Counted from the stretch's first letter, positions 7,891 to 17,741 are shown. The stretch: 64,000 bases of DNA from Clostridiales bacterium (GCA_004558825.1 SFDB01000007.1:1-64000), one strand, 5' to 3'. Notes: generated by a model not told the origin, from the sequence alone. A program made the numbers and translations.

Positions 7891-8625
7891 GTGCGCACAT
7901 ACTCGATAGGTACTCTCGAATACGACATCGATATGGGAAAGCTTATGAACAGGCGTCTAAAACAGTTTCAATGCAGCTTGGACGTATCGAGCGACGAGTC
8001 AAGGCGCAGCGTATCGGTCGAAATTGAGGCCGCAAGAGACGCCGAGCTTTGGATGTGCGCCGCTGCAGAGCTCGTTTCAAAGGATATAGCGCACTTTGAA
8101 ATGGCGCGGATAATCAACAATTTTTTGATACCGATAGGTCAAAAGCAGCTTGCTCTCCCACAGGCCGTAAAAAGCGCGCGGACACTTAAAATCAGCGGCC
8201 GCGTGCGGCGCATGATAGCAGAGCATTACAAGGAGTACGACCACTTAAATGTCGAAGGCTTCGTGCGTTTCAAAATGCGCGATATACTCGACGCTTGGGC
8301 GCTTTGTGCCGACAGAGCCGTTGAGGAGATAATTCTCCGCAGCGAATACCTCGAACTCATGGACGTTTTGAGTGAATATGTCCGCTCGCAGCCCCCAAAA
8401 ATACGATACATAAGTGTGATACTTCACCCTGACGGAAGCTGCACGCTGACCGACGACAGCGACTCGCGTATCGATTGCGCCTCGTGCAGCGATGATAGTG
8501 TTCTTAGTCTGCTCATAAGCCTTGCGCCCGAACGGATAACCGTCTACGACCTCTCAGGTAATAGCGACTCTCTTCTTTCTGAAGCGCTCATGCGCGTATT
8601 CGTTGACAGAGTGCACTTTTTTTAA
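7891..8625 (+). CDS. YtxC-like sporulation protein
   Basis: This 244-residue soluble protein resembles the YtxC family, found in spore-forming Firmicutes and of unknown biochemical role. The match is in the second half: LNVEGFVRFKMRDIL, then SEYLELMDVLSEYV and PPKIRYISVILHPDGSCTL, which follow the family order (EGF-x-RFR, EY-x-x-F-x-x-LL-x-x-FV, then a beta hairpin). The first 90 residues are poorly conserved. The start is GTG with GGAGGTG seven bases upstream. It stands alone between the opp terminator and the RND gene. If the assignment holds, it is the only direct hint of sporulation in the window. Confidence 0.6.
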   Translation: MRTYSIGTLEYDIDMGKLMNRRLKQFQCSLDVSSDESRRSVSVEIEAARDAELWMCAAAELVSKDIAHFEMARIINNFLIPIGQKQLALPQAVKSARTLKISGRVRRMIAEHYKEYDHLNVEGFVRFKMRDILDAWALCADRAVEEIILRSEYLELMDVLSEYVRSQPPKIRYISVILHPDGSCTLTDDSDSRIDCASCSDDSVLSLLISLAPERITVYDLSGNSDSLLSEALMRVFVDRVHFF

Positions 8626-8734
8626 TGCCATATTTCACATTTCCGACAGATTTATTACACATTGCCTCATATAAATGTACCTCGCATATGTGATATACTT
8701 TTGACAAGATTCGGTAAAATCTCGGAGGAGTATT

Positions 8735-11700
8735 ATGCTTTCGCGCTACAGCGTAAAAAGACCGCTGACCGTAATAATGATAGTCATTCTTGTCATTATT
8801 CTAGGCGTTATATCATTCACAAACATGACGACGGATCTTCTTCCAAATATGGATTTTCCATACGTCGTAATGTACACCTCTTTTCCCGGCGCAAGCCCCG
8901 AAAAGATTGAAACGATGGTCACAAAGCCGCTTGAATCTGCCGTTTCGACATTGAGCGGCATAGAGTCGGTGCAAAGCGTCTCGTATGAAAACGTCAGTTT
9001 AATAATCATTGAGTTTTCATACGGAGTCAACATGGACAGCGTTCTCATCGAGCTTTCGAGCGAAAATTAACCCCGACATGCTGCCCGTAATGGTGCTCAG
9101 CGCAGGCGTGCGTGACATGGATGAAATAGCAGCGTCAGACTTCGTGACGAAAAACGTAGTGCCTGCAATCGAACGCGTTAACGGCGTCGCCACTGTATCT
9201 ACGGCAGGTCTTTTGAAGGAAGAAATTCGCGTGACGCTCAGCTCTTCGAAGATAGACGCTTTGAACGACAGGATACTCGGCGCTGTGGATTCAGAGCTTT
9301 TAGAGGTTCAAAAACAGCTTCGCGACGCTCGCAAAGAACTCGAAGAAAAGAAAAAACAGTTTGAAACGGAAAGCAAGTCGCAGCTTGACGAACTCAACTC
9401 CGCCGAAAGCGCCGTCGCAGATGGCTACGCGCAGATTAACGAAGGCTACGCACAACTCGACGCTACATACGCAAGCCTGACCGCACAGCTCAACGAGCTG
9501 AAAACGAAGCGCGCACAGCTCGTCGACTTAATTGACGGCGTAAATAACATGGAAACTCTCGAAAACATGCTGCGCCTCGCCGAAGCTGCCGTTTCCGAAG
9601 CCGAAAAGGCCCTTGAATTTGCAAAAAACGAAATTGCAAAGCTCGAAAGCAGGCTATCCGCTCTTCAAGCGCAGCTCGATGAGCTTGAGGACACTCCCGA
9701 AAACGCCGAGGCTCGTGCAGAGCTGATAGCGCAGATTGAAGAGCTTGAATCCCAGATAGCGTTTGCAAATGCGGCGCTGAGCATAGCGCAAAGCCGCTTC
9801 GAAGAGCTTAAGGCGCAATACGAGGCGCTCAAGGCGCAGTACGAGGCGCTTACAGCAGCGCTTGACGCGCTCGGAAATCCCGAAGTCGCAGAGCTTGAGT
9901 CGATGCTCGCGCAAGTCGACAATGGTATTGCACAGATTGAGGACGGCCTTAATCAGGTAGCCGCTGCACGCGCGGAGCTTGATGCAGCGAAAGCGGAACT
10001 CGACGAAAACAGTCAACAGGTATCTAGCGGCAAAGCAAGCCTTCAGAGCATTCTCCGTTCCGCCGCAAAGCAGATATCGGACGCGGAAGCAGAGCTTGAA
10101 AAGGCAGAGGCCGATTTTGAGGCTGCGCGCGATGAGGCCTACGCAAAAGCAAACATAGATGGAGTTATCACCCCGTCTATGCTGAACGGAATACTCCTTG
10201 CCGATAATTTCTCGCTGCCCGCGGGCTATTCCTATGACGGCGACATACGTTATCCCGTCAAAGTCGGCGAGCCGTTCACAGATGTTGGCGAGATAGCGTC
10301 GCTCGAGCTTTTTACGCTCCCTATAGACGGTTTTGAACCGATACGAATCGACGACATCGCAGACGTGCAGATAACAAATAACGCCGGAGAATCGTATGTT
10401 CGGCTTAATGGCAACAACGCGATAATGATTACTGTAGACAAGCAGAGCAACTATTCGACATCAGCCGTTTCCAAATCGATTCAAAAGGCGCTTAATAAAC
10501 TTGAGGGCGAATACGAGTCTCTGGAGCTTGCCGTTCTCATGAACCAGGGAGTATACATCGATATCGTAATCAAATCCGTCATTTCGAACCTGCTGCTCGG
10601 CGGTGCGCTTGCAATAGTCATACTGTTTCTGTTCCTCAGGAGTGGCCGCGCTACATTCATAGTCGCCGCAAGCATACCGATAAGCCTTACGCTCGCCGTG
10701 GTGCTCATGTACTTCACTAAGGTCAACCTAAACGTACTATCGCTGGCAGGGCTTGCGCTCGGCGTCGGAATGCTCGTCGACAACAGCATTATAGCTATTG
10801 AAAACATATACCGTCTGCGGCTTGAGGGCATACCTGCCGCCAAAGCTGCCGTTCAGGGTGCAAAACAGATATCGGGTTCTGTATTCGCCTCCACGTTAAC
10901 TACTGTATGTGTGTTTTTGCCTATAGTTTTCACCGACGGCATAACAAAGCAGCTTTTCAGCGATATGGGGCTTACTATAGCATACTCGCTGCTCGCAAGC
11001 CTTATTGTAGCGCTGACGCTTGTTCCCGCGCTGTCATCGACAATGCTGAAAAACAAGACACACAAGCAATCCCGATACCACGATAAGTTCCGTGATGCTT
11101 ACGGCCATGCACTCAGTTTTTCGCTAAAGCATAAATGGATAGTTTTCGCCGGCGTATCGCTGCTACTCGTGCTCAGCATAGTATGTGCGCTTACGATGGG
11201 CACCGAGTTCATTCCCGACTCAGACTTTTCCGAGATAATGGTCACCGTTTCGGTTGACTCGGATGTGACCACAGAGCAGGCGCGTGAAATCGCCGATACG
11301 CTTACCGATAGAATATTGGCAATGGAGAGCGTAAACTCCGTAGGCGTGTCGCAGGGCTCGTCGTCGGGTTTAAGCCTTGACAGCAGCAACGGGCTGAGCA
11401 TGTATGTAGTACTGAACGACAAGCGCAAGGTTACAAGCATGGAGGTATCCGAGAATATAGTCGCCGCCGCTTCCGACCTTGATTGCGCCGTTTCGGCGAA
11501 CACAGTCATATCGCGTATGACAAGTTTCTTAGGCTCGGGCATAGAGCTTGAAATACGCGGCGACAGCATAGACGAGCTCAAGCGCATAGCAACGGACGTC
11601 GCCGCCGAGCTTGAGTCAATCCCAGGCACATACAATGTTTCTTCGGGCGTCGAAAACGCTGCGGTTGAGCTCAAGGTCGTCATCGACAAAAACAGCGCAC

Positions 11701-12644
11701 TAAAATACGGCCTTACCGTTGCGCAGGTTTATCAGCAGCTTTCAGCGGAGCTGTCGTCGGAAAGCGCAGCAACGACCGTGACGCTTGACGATAAGGATTA
11801 TCCTGTCATAGTCGCAAAAGATGAAAAAATGCAGATCTCATACGACAAGCTCATGGACTGCGGGCTTGTCGGCACCGAAAACGGCGAAGAAATCAAGCTA
11901 AAACTCAGTGACATCGCTACGCTCTCGGAGGAAATCGGTCTGCCGTCCATACATCGCAACAACTATGTCCACTATATCTCCGTCACTGCAAGCGTGGACG
12001 AGTCACACAACGCCGGTAAGATAAGCAGACAGATTGAAGGATTCATCTCCGATTACGACCTTCCCGACGGTTATACCATAAGCGAAAAGGGCGAGAACAA
12101 GCTCGTCTCCGACGCCATCAACGACGTCATACTCATGATTGCGCTTGCAATAGTGCTCATATATGCGATAATGGCTGCGCAGTTCCAATCTCTGCTGTCG
12201 CCGTTCATAGTGATGTTCACAATACCTCTGGCGTTCACGGGGGGAATACTGCTGCTTTGGATATGCGGTTTTAACCTCAGCATAATAGCGTTGCTCGGCA
12301 TGTTGATACTGGTAGGCGTGGTTGTCAATAACGGCATAGTGTTCATTGACTTCACAAATAGACTTCGCAAAGACGGTATGGAGCGGCACGATGCACTTAT
12401 CGAAGCGGGCAAAACGCGTATGCGTCCTATACTCATGACGGCGCTGACAACAATACTTGGCCTCATGACAATGCTTTTCGGCCTCGGCACCGGAACCGAT
12501 ATGCTCCAGCCGATGGCGGCCGTCATGATTGGCGGGCTCACTTATGCAACGGCGCTGACAATGTTCGTTGTGCCGCTGCTCTACGATATAATGTGCAAAA
12601 AGCCGCCAAAGGTGGTAGATGTGGGCGACAGCAAAGAGGAATAG
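8735..12644 (+). pseudogene. RND-family efflux transporter with coiled-coil insert, interrupted by a frame break
   Basis: The 5' part (8735-9070) encodes the first membrane helix and start of the porter domain, to MDSVLIELSSEN and a stop. The rest continues in the +1 frame from about 9058 (AKINPDMLPVMVLS) to 12644. Relatives have roughly 17-20 more residues between these pieces, so a small out-of-frame deletion near 9060 is the simplest reading; an assembly error is possible. Downstream are the second porter half, the proton-relay helix (ALGVGMLVDNSIIAIENIYR), and 11 further membrane segments ending near 12600. From 9291 to 10155 lies an alanine/glutamate-rich coiled coil of about 290 residues, inserted just before the segment matching the AcrB docking subdomain (NFSLPAGYSYDG). 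No membrane-fusion or TolC partner is present. GGAGGAG precedes the ATG at 8735. Confidence 0.8.
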
Positions 12645-12696
12645 CTCCTTCTAAAATATTTCCAAGGAAATACCGTACGGCGAAATGATTTTTAAT

Positions 12697-12964
12697 CTGA
12701 AATGCCCCGCGCAGTGTGTGCGCGGGGCGTAAGACTGTCGAAAAAGTGGCTAAACGCCACTTTTTCGATTTTTTGCGGGTTTCGCCTCTCGCATTTGCTC
12801 CCGGGCGGCGAAACCCGCGGGGTACGAAAACCTCCGGGTTTTCATCCGTTCTGACGCACATGTCGTCAGAGCCGGATTGAACATAAGGGGCTGCGGCCCC
12901 TTATCAACTCCAGGGTTTATCGACGGGCTGAAATGCCCCGCGCAGTGTGTGCGCGGGGCATAAG
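12697..12964. repeat. Structured intergenic repeat, copy A
   Basis: A core of about 194 bp (12734-12927) lies between two near-identical 37-bp direct copies (12697-12733 and 12928-12964; one mismatch). Each copy contains the hairpin GCCCCGCGC/GCGCGGGGC. The core starts ACTGTCGAAAAA and ends with a near-inverse (TTTATCGACGGG). Inside are hairpins AAAAAGTGGC/GCCACTTTTT, GCGGGTTTCGCC/GGCGAAACCCGC, GAAAACC/GGTTTTC and AAGGGGC/GCCCCTT. Related cores occur at 22988-23158 and 60949-61207. It fills the gap between the convergent RND and ricT genes and has no coding capacity. Confidence 0.85.
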
Positions 12965-12977
12965 GTTATAAAGCGAT

Positions 12978-13790
12978 TTATTTTATCTCCTCAAGGTCCT
13001 TATATGAATACTCGCGTATCTCAGGCGTACCGTCGTTCAGCGTCACCTTTACCTTTGTACGTTCCGTTATGACGTTGTTTTCAAGCACCACGCCCGGTCC
13101 GTCGCAAGTAGAAACTTCTTTACCTATGCACGGCATCAGCTTCCTCATGCTCTCGTAGCATTCCTGCTCATATTGCAGGCAGCACATAAGCCTGCCGCAT
13201 ATTCCCGATATCTTTGTCGGGCTGAGTGAAAGGCTTTGCTCTTTCGCCATTTTTATCGATACCGGCACAAAATCGTTAAGGAACGCGTTGCAGCATATTT
13301 TTCGCCCGCAAGAGCCGTATCCGCCTATAAGGCGCGCCTCATCGCGGACGCCTATCTGCCTTAGCTCAATGCGCGTCTTAAACACTGAGGCAAGGTCCTT
13401 CACCAGCGCTCTGAAGTCAATCCTTCCATCTGCAGTAAAGTAGAACGTAATCTTACTGCCTGAAAATGCGTACTCAACGCCCGAAAGCTTCATATCAAGT
13501 CCATGAGCGGCAATCTTTTCCGTGCATATATCGAACGCTTCGGCTTCCTTCTGCCTGTTTTGTGCGTCTTTTTCCTTGTCCTCCTGCGTTGCGACCCTTA
13601 TTACGGGCTTCAGCGGAGATACAATATGCTCGTCATCCACCTCATGCACCTCGGATACGGCCGTTGTAAACTCGGGCCCCTGCTGCGTCTCTACAATAAC
13701 ATTGTCGCCCTCATGTATTTCAATACCGGCAGGATCAAAGTAGTATACTTTTCCTCCCGTTCTGAATTTTATATCAATTACTGTCTGCAT
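12978..13790 (-). CDS. ricT: PSP1-domain protein RicT (YaaT)
   Basis: This 270-residue cytosolic protein belongs to the RicT/YaaT family. In Bacillus it forms the Y-complex with RicA and RicF, binds Fe-S clusters and promotes RNase Y-dependent mRNA maturation and sporulation phosphorelay. The PSP1 domain spans about residues 60-150. The cysteine clusters GSCGRKICC and SGICGRLMCC, which hold the cluster, are intact. I start it at 13790 because CGGAGG precedes that ATG; a 14-residue longer frame has no such site. It is last in the holB-darA operon, the conserved Firmicutes order. RicA and RicF are not in the window. Confidence 0.92.
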   Translation of the reverse strand: MQTVIDIKFRTGGKVYYFDPAGIEIHEGDNVIVETQQGPEFTTAVSEVHEVDDEHIVSPLKPVIRVATQEDKEKDAQNRQKEAEAFDICTEKIAAHGLDMKLSGVEYAFSGSKITFYFTADGRIDFRALVKDLASVFKTRIELRQIGVRDEARLIGGYGSCGRKICCNAFLNDFVPVSIKMAKEQSLSLSPTKISGICGRLMCCLQYEQECYESMRKLMPCIGKEVSTCDGPGVVLENNVITERTKVKVTLNDGTPEIREYSYKDLEEIK

Positions 13791-13809
13791 TTTTCCTCCG
13801 TTCACCGCG

Positions 13810-14706
13810 TCAGTCCAACGGCTGCGCGGCAATTATTTGAGCCGTGCTGGCAATGAGCCTGTCAAACGCGGCGCCTATTCCGTATTTCATATCGATACGC
13901 CCAAGCGTTTCGGTAAGCAGCTTAATAATATCGCCTATTATCGAAATTGTAAAGCCGTCGTCAGTCAATCCGCCGTTTTCAACGGCATTTTCAAGCATTT
14001 TGCGCATGTATGCCAGCATGTATTCGGCCGAGTTTCTTGCGCTCTGTCTGTCTTTCGAAAACGTTTTTACCGAGTCAAAAGGCATTTCACTCTTTAAGAT
14101 TGTCTTTATAAACGCCTCGGCGTTATCGCATAGCTGGGCAGCCTTGTCGTCCGAGCAAAGTCTCCTCGCCCTGCTCATGCTCCCGTCGGCATACGGCGCA
14201 TATTTTTCAGCGCACTGCCTGTCAAAGCCTTCCAGTATAAGTGTGTTCAGTATATCTTCGTCATTCATCTGCGGCAAGCGCAGTTTTGTGCAGCGCGAAC
14301 GTATCGTCGGCAGCACGCCCGACTCCGTGCCGCTCAGAAATATCACCGTCCCCTCCGGCGGCTCTTCGAGCGTCTTCAGAAGAGTGTTTTGTTTTTTTTC
14401 GTCAAGAAGCTGAGCATCCTTCAAAAACACGACGCGCATCCCGTCCGAAAAAGTGCGCATGGGCAATTCTGCCTGCATCTGCCTTATATCATCTATCGTA
14501 GCTTCGGCGCAGTTTATATTCAAAAAATCAGCGTATGAGCTTATGTCGCGCCTCTCGTCGCCCGTGCAAAGCAATGCTGCCGCACGCCTTATCAAGTTCT
14601 CCGAACGCTCGGTATCCGGGGACGACACAAAATAAGCGTGAGAATAGCTCCCCCGCTTTATTCCGCCGAGAAATCTTTGGCTGAGAACATCGAGCGCGTG
14701 ATCCAT
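13810..14706 (-). CDS. holB: DNA polymerase III delta-prime subunit
   Basis: This 298-residue protein is the clamp-loader delta-prime subunit. It shows HAYFVSSPDTE at the P-loop position, DAQLLDEKKQNTLLKTLEEP (Walker B region; LLKTLEEPP is a family signature) and the SRC motif (TIRSRCTKLRLP). The P-loop lacks the GxxGxGK core, so it should not bind ATP, as is usual for delta-prime. The zinc-binding cysteine module of most homologues is also reduced to stray cysteines. Its start overlaps the darA stop (ATGA). RicT follows after 19 bases. The length is slightly short (typical 310-330). Confidence 0.88.
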   Translation of the reverse strand: MDHALDVLSQRFLGGIKRGSYSHAYFVSSPDTERSENLIRRAAALLCTGDERRDISSYADFLNINCAEATIDDIRQMQAELPMRTFSDGMRVVFLKDAQLLDEKKQNTLLKTLEEPPEGTVIFLSGTESGVLPTIRSRCTKLRLPQMNDEDILNTLILEGFDRQCAEKYAPYADGSMSRARRLCSDDKAAQLCDNAEAFIKTILKSEMPFDSVKTFSKDRQSARNSAEYMLAYMRKMLENAVENGGLTDDGFTISIIGDIIKLLTETLGRIDMKYGIGAAFDRLIASTAQIIAAQPLD

Positions 14707-15032
14707 CAGAATTTGTAAAATCCCTCCGCATCCACGACAAATACCGTAGCTCCGCCGAGCATAACGGGCACCGGTGCGCTCGTCGCATCGGCAAAGCCAT
14801 GCATCGTCGTCGGAATAACCATGTATTCCTTACGCACGCTTGACTTCTCCTTTATTATGCCGAGCGTCTCTTCAAGCCTGCTGTTCTCGACACCAATCAT
14901 AAGTGTTGAATTGCCGCCGCTCAAGAAGCCGCCCGTTGAAGATATGCGCGTACAGCTTATGTTATGCTTTATAAGCGCTTTTATAAGCCTGCGCGTGTCA
15001 TCGCTCTGCACAATTGCAAAAATAAGCTTCAT
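14706..15032 (-). CDS. darA: Cyclic-di-AMP receptor DarA (PII-like, YaaQ)
   Basis: This 108-residue PII-like trimer subunit binds cyclic di-AMP in Firmicutes. Recognisable features are KLIFAIVQSDDTRRLIKALI at the start, the TRISSTGGFLSGGNSTLMIG segment that lines the nucleotide pocket, and the C-terminal GGATVFVVDAEGFYKF. The length is that of the family. GTGGAGG lies 8 bases before the ATG at 15032; another ATG two codons upstream is too close to it. The gene overlaps holB by ATGA and follows the HAD gene by 20 bases. No cyclic-di-AMP synthase is in the window. Confidence 0.93.
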   Translation of the reverse strand: MKLIFAIVQSDDTRRLIKALIKHNISCTRISSTGGFLSGGNSTLMIGVENSRLEETLGIIKEKSSVRKEYMVIPTTMHGFADATSAPVPVMLGGATVFVVDAEGFYKF

Positions 15033-15052
15033 GGTCATAGCCTCCACTTGGT

Positions 15053-15694
15053 TTATTCGTATAATAAAAGCTCCGTGAGCTCTTCTACCGTGTTCACGGT
15101 ATACGTCGGAGCGCATCCGTCAATCTCGCCCTCCGGCGCGTATCCGTATTTCACGCCTATCGACGCTATCCCCACCGCTTTTGCTGCATCGAGGTCGTAA
15201 AACCTGTCGCCTATCATTACAGTCGAAGCGTCAAAGCCTATATCTGTCGCCGCCGCCTTCAAAAGCTCCGTCTTTTCGCCGCTGCCGTCCGGCAAAGCTC
15301 CGCGAAGATAGTCAATGTACGTCCACAGCGCGAAATCCTCCAAATGCTCACGCGCCGTTGACTGCTGTTTAGAAGTTATCACGCCTATGAATCGTCCGCT
15401 GTTTTTGAGCGCCCTCAAAAGCTTGGGTATGCCGTCGAACGGCTTTACTATGCCGCGCGCTATATCCGGCATTATCTCCCGATAAATGCGTATCGCCTCG
15501 TCGAGCGTATCCCCCGAAAGGCCGAGTATCCGAGAAAAGCCAAGCTTCAGTGGCGGGCCGATAAGCGCCATCTGCTGTTCGTCATTTATTGGCGGCAGGC
15601 CCATTATCCTGAGCATTTCGCACATCGACCGCTTTATTCCCGGCGCAGTGTCAATAAGCGTACCGTCAAGGTCGAACAAAACTTTTGTATACAA
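15053..15694 (-). CDS. HAD-family phosphatase (phosphoglycolate phosphatase-like)
   Basis: This 213-residue soluble hydrolase has the HAD motifs in order: motif I VLFDLDGTLID (nucleophile Asp8, acid Asp10), a helical cap (about residues 15-80), motif II VITSKQQ, motif III lysine in GSGEKTELL, and motif IV MIGDRFYDLDAAKAVG. Layout and length match Gph/PpaX-type phosphatases, which act on small phosphate esters such as 2-phosphoglycolate. The true substrate is unknown. It sits inside the operon running toward ricT, between the decarboxylase and darA, where Bacillus carries tmk. Confidence 0.85.
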   Translation of the reverse strand: MYTKVLFDLDGTLIDTAPGIKRSMCEMLRIMGLPPINDEQQMALIGPPLKLGFSRILGLSGDTLDEAIRIYREIMPDIARGIVKPFDGIPKLLRALKNSGRFIGVITSKQQSTAREHLEDFALWTYIDYLRGALPDGSGEKTELLKAAATDIGFDASTVMIGDRFYDLDAAKAVGIASIGVKYGYAPEGEIDGCAPTYTVNTVEELTELLLYE

Positions 15695-15727
15695 GTACGT
15701 CGCCCTCCTTATAGATTATATATCTTT

Positions 15728-17080
15728 TTATTCTTTTATGCAAGACAGCATATTCGAACTCATGCCGAAAAATTTGGCTCCGAGCCTCATCTGCCGCTGC
15801 ACTTCCCGTACGTCAGCCTCTCGCACCGCTTCTGACGGCATGAGCAATGCCACACCCGGCGGATATATGCCAAAGGCGCGCGAAACTCGTCTGCCTACGG
15901 CGCTTTCCACGCATACATCTTCGCTTTCCGCAAACATTGCTTCGCCTATATCAAGCGGCGTTGTGCGCTCTCCAAACGGCTCGTAGACGATTTGCGGCAT
16001 CGGCTCACGCTGAGGAGCATCGCCAAGCGCATTGATAAGCCTGTCATACCACTCGTCCTTGTCGAGCGGTGATGTTATGCAGACTATTTTATCGCGGTCA
16101 GCCATCTCGACATATACATTTTTGCTTTCGAGAAATCGTGCAGCGTCAAATCCGCATATTCCTCTGCCGCGCGTGTCAATTGTAAGACGCGACGCATCTT
16201 TTACCTCGGAACGTTCGCCAATGCTATACCCATGAAGAGCGCTTATGCGTTCGCGCACTCGCTCCACTCTTTCTATATGCGCTTCAAAGTCAAGACCTTT
16301 TGCGCATTCAAGCGCGTATTCGAGCGACCTCATGAGTATATACGATGGGCTGCTGGACTGTACCATATTAACGCATCTTTTAAGTGCGCCGTCGTCTATC
16401 CGTGAACCGAATCCGCGGCAAAGCACCGCTGTCTGCGTAAGCGATGGCAGCGTCTTGTGTACGCTCGTCACCCATGCATCTGCATATCTCGACGGCGTTT
16501 TCGGAAAACGCGGAGAGAACGCGAAGTGTGCGCCGTGCGCGTTGTCCACAAGCAAAAGAGCGCCGTGCTTTCTTGCGGTCTCAGATACCTCTTCTATATC
16601 AAGGCACACGCCGTAATAATTCGGATACGTTATGAAAACTGCGTCGCATGGCTCAGCAGTAAGCGCGCGGTCTATTTTTTCGGCGCTCAAAACTCCGTTT
16701 GCATCGGGAAACACGGGCACTGCCGTATCGTGAGCAAGCGCGAGCGCATTTATGGCCGACATGTGGCAGTCGCGCCCCAAGAGCACGCGTTTATTTGTGC
16801 CTAATGCCAATATCATTGCAAGTATTCCCGTTGTTGAGCCGTTTACAAGCAGGTGCGTATTCTCGGCGTCTAGTGTTTCCGCCCAACGACGCTGAATATC
16901 GGCAACAGTATCTTCGGGCGATGCAAGATTGTCCGAAAATGAAAGCTCCGTTATATCCGATTTGAAAATATCGGCAAAAAAGCCGGCTCCGACGCCCTTA
17001 TGTCCGGGCATATGAAAACGTGCCGCACCGCTGTTTGCATAGCGGTCAAGCATTTCGCCAAAGCCTCCCTCGGCGCTCAT
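15728..17080 (-). CDS. Orn/Lys/Arg decarboxylase family PLP enzyme (YaaO-like)
   Basis: This 450-residue fold-type I PLP enzyme carries the family start RFHMPGHKG, the substrate-site TELSFSDNL and VNGSTTGILAMI. The cofactor motif LVDNAHGAH is followed by the Schiff-base lysine in SVHKTLPSLTQ. It resembles Bacillus YaaO, also encoded next to tmk-darA-holB. Members decarboxylate lysine, arginine or ornithine to polyamine precursors; the exact substrate cannot be read from sequence. It is shorter than SpeA-type enzymes (about 490). The gene starts four bases inside the upstream membrane-protein gene (ATGA). Confidence 0.88.
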   Translation of the reverse strand: MSAEGGFGEMLDRYANSGAARFHMPGHKGVGAGFFADIFKSDITELSFSDNLASPEDTVADIQRRWAETLDAENTHLLVNGSTTGILAMILALGTNKRVLLGRDCHMSAINALALAHDTAVPVFPDANGVLSAEKIDRALTAEPCDAVFITYPNYYGVCLDIEEVSETARKHGALLLVDNAHGAHFAFSPRFPKTPSRYADAWVTSVHKTLPSLTQTAVLCRGFGSRIDDGALKRCVNMVQSSSPSYILMRSLEYALECAKGLDFEAHIERVERVRERISALHGYSIGERSEVKDASRLTIDTRGRGICGFDAARFLESKNVYVEMADRDKIVCITSPLDKDEWYDRLINALGDAPQREPMPQIVYEPFGERTTPLDIGEAMFAESEDVCVESAVGRRVSRAFGIYPPGVALLMPSEAVREADVREVQRQMRLGAKFFGMSSNMLSCIKE

Positions 17081-17691
17081 TGCTCGAGCCTCTCCCCATC
17101 CGCCGCCTTTTCTGCAGCCGCGTTGTATTCGTCTGTTTCAAGCGTGCCGTTTATCATGGATTGCAACAGCTCCTCCATACGTTCATCCGGGTCGAACATC
17201 GCCATATGGATGACGCCGTCACGCTCAAAAACAAGCGTGTGCAGCGCGCTTTTTTTCTTTCGAGAATAGCGATGATGCTTCACGTTTTCGCAGCAGGAAT
17301 CATATGCTTCACCCGGCGCAAGCACCGCCCGAAGTTCGCCGCGCGTTACGCGCTCTATGACCTTGCCCTTATCGGCAACGCCTTTTTGCACTATGAATGT
17401 GCCTATCTCCTCGGGCAGCTTGGGCGTCACAAGCGTACAGAACGCCTCGTCCATATACGGTTCAGGCTGCTTAAAATAGAAAGTGTAGCTGAATGTCGAT
17501 ATACGCAGAGTGTATGTAAGCACACATAGCAGCGCGACAGCTCCAAACAGTATATATTGCGTAACATTCGCGCCTAAAAAGTTATCAAACAGCTTCATAA
17601 CATAGCCCGCTGCAAATATCGCCGCAAGCACCAGCATTACAAGTATAAAATCCTTTAGCGGCGACGATTTGTCGCAATCCTGTCGGTACAT
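17077..17691 (-). CDS. Two-helix membrane protein of unknown function
   Basis: I do not recognise this 204-residue protein. The N-terminus has two membrane helices (FILVMLVLAAIFAAGYVM and YILFGAVALLCVLTYTL, about residues 15-62). A cytosolic domain of about 120 residues with mixed charge and paired cysteines follows (YDSCCENV), ending in an acidic tail. It opens the decarboxylase-HAD-darA-holB-ricT operon behind a clear promoter and overlaps the decarboxylase by four bases. The ATG at 17691 has GAGGTT seven bases upstream. Its operon position suggests a housekeeping envelope role, but nothing firmer. Confidence 0.75.
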   Translation of the reverse strand: MYRQDCDKSSPLKDFILVMLVLAAIFAAGYVMKLFDNFLGANVTQYILFGAVALLCVLTYTLRISTFSYTFYFKQPEPYMDEAFCTLVTPKLPEEIGTFIVQKGVADKGKVIERVTRGELRAVLAPGEAYDSCCENVKHHRYSRKKKSALHTLVFERDGVIHMAMFDPDERMEELLQSMINGTLETDEYNAAAEKAADGERLEQ

Positions 17692-17712
17692 AAATAACCT
17701 CGTTTTTGTTTT

Positions 17713-17741
17713 ATACTATCATCTCACCGTCTCAGTGTCAA
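17713..17741 (-). promoter_or_regulatory. Promoter of the ricT-holB-darA operon
   Basis: On the minus strand TTGACA (17741-17736) and TAGTAT (17718-17713) are 17 bases apart. It lies 22 bases upstream of the first gene of a six-gene row with overlaps or short gaps. Confidence 0.7.

Noticed and set aside
9050..9070. Programmed +1 frameshift in the RND gene
   Set aside because: No upstream stimulator such as a Shine-Dalgarno-like site is seen, and residues expected in the family are missing at the junction, which points to a deletion.
9680..9860. Tandem-like DNA repeats
   Set aside because: They are codon-level repeats of the coiled coil (YEALKAQYEAL) within the RND gene and not a separate element.
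12697..12964. Reading the repeats as ordinary tandem terminators only
   Set aside because: The shared core of about 195 bases with near-inverted ends at three loci goes beyond local terminators, so I list them as a repeat family.
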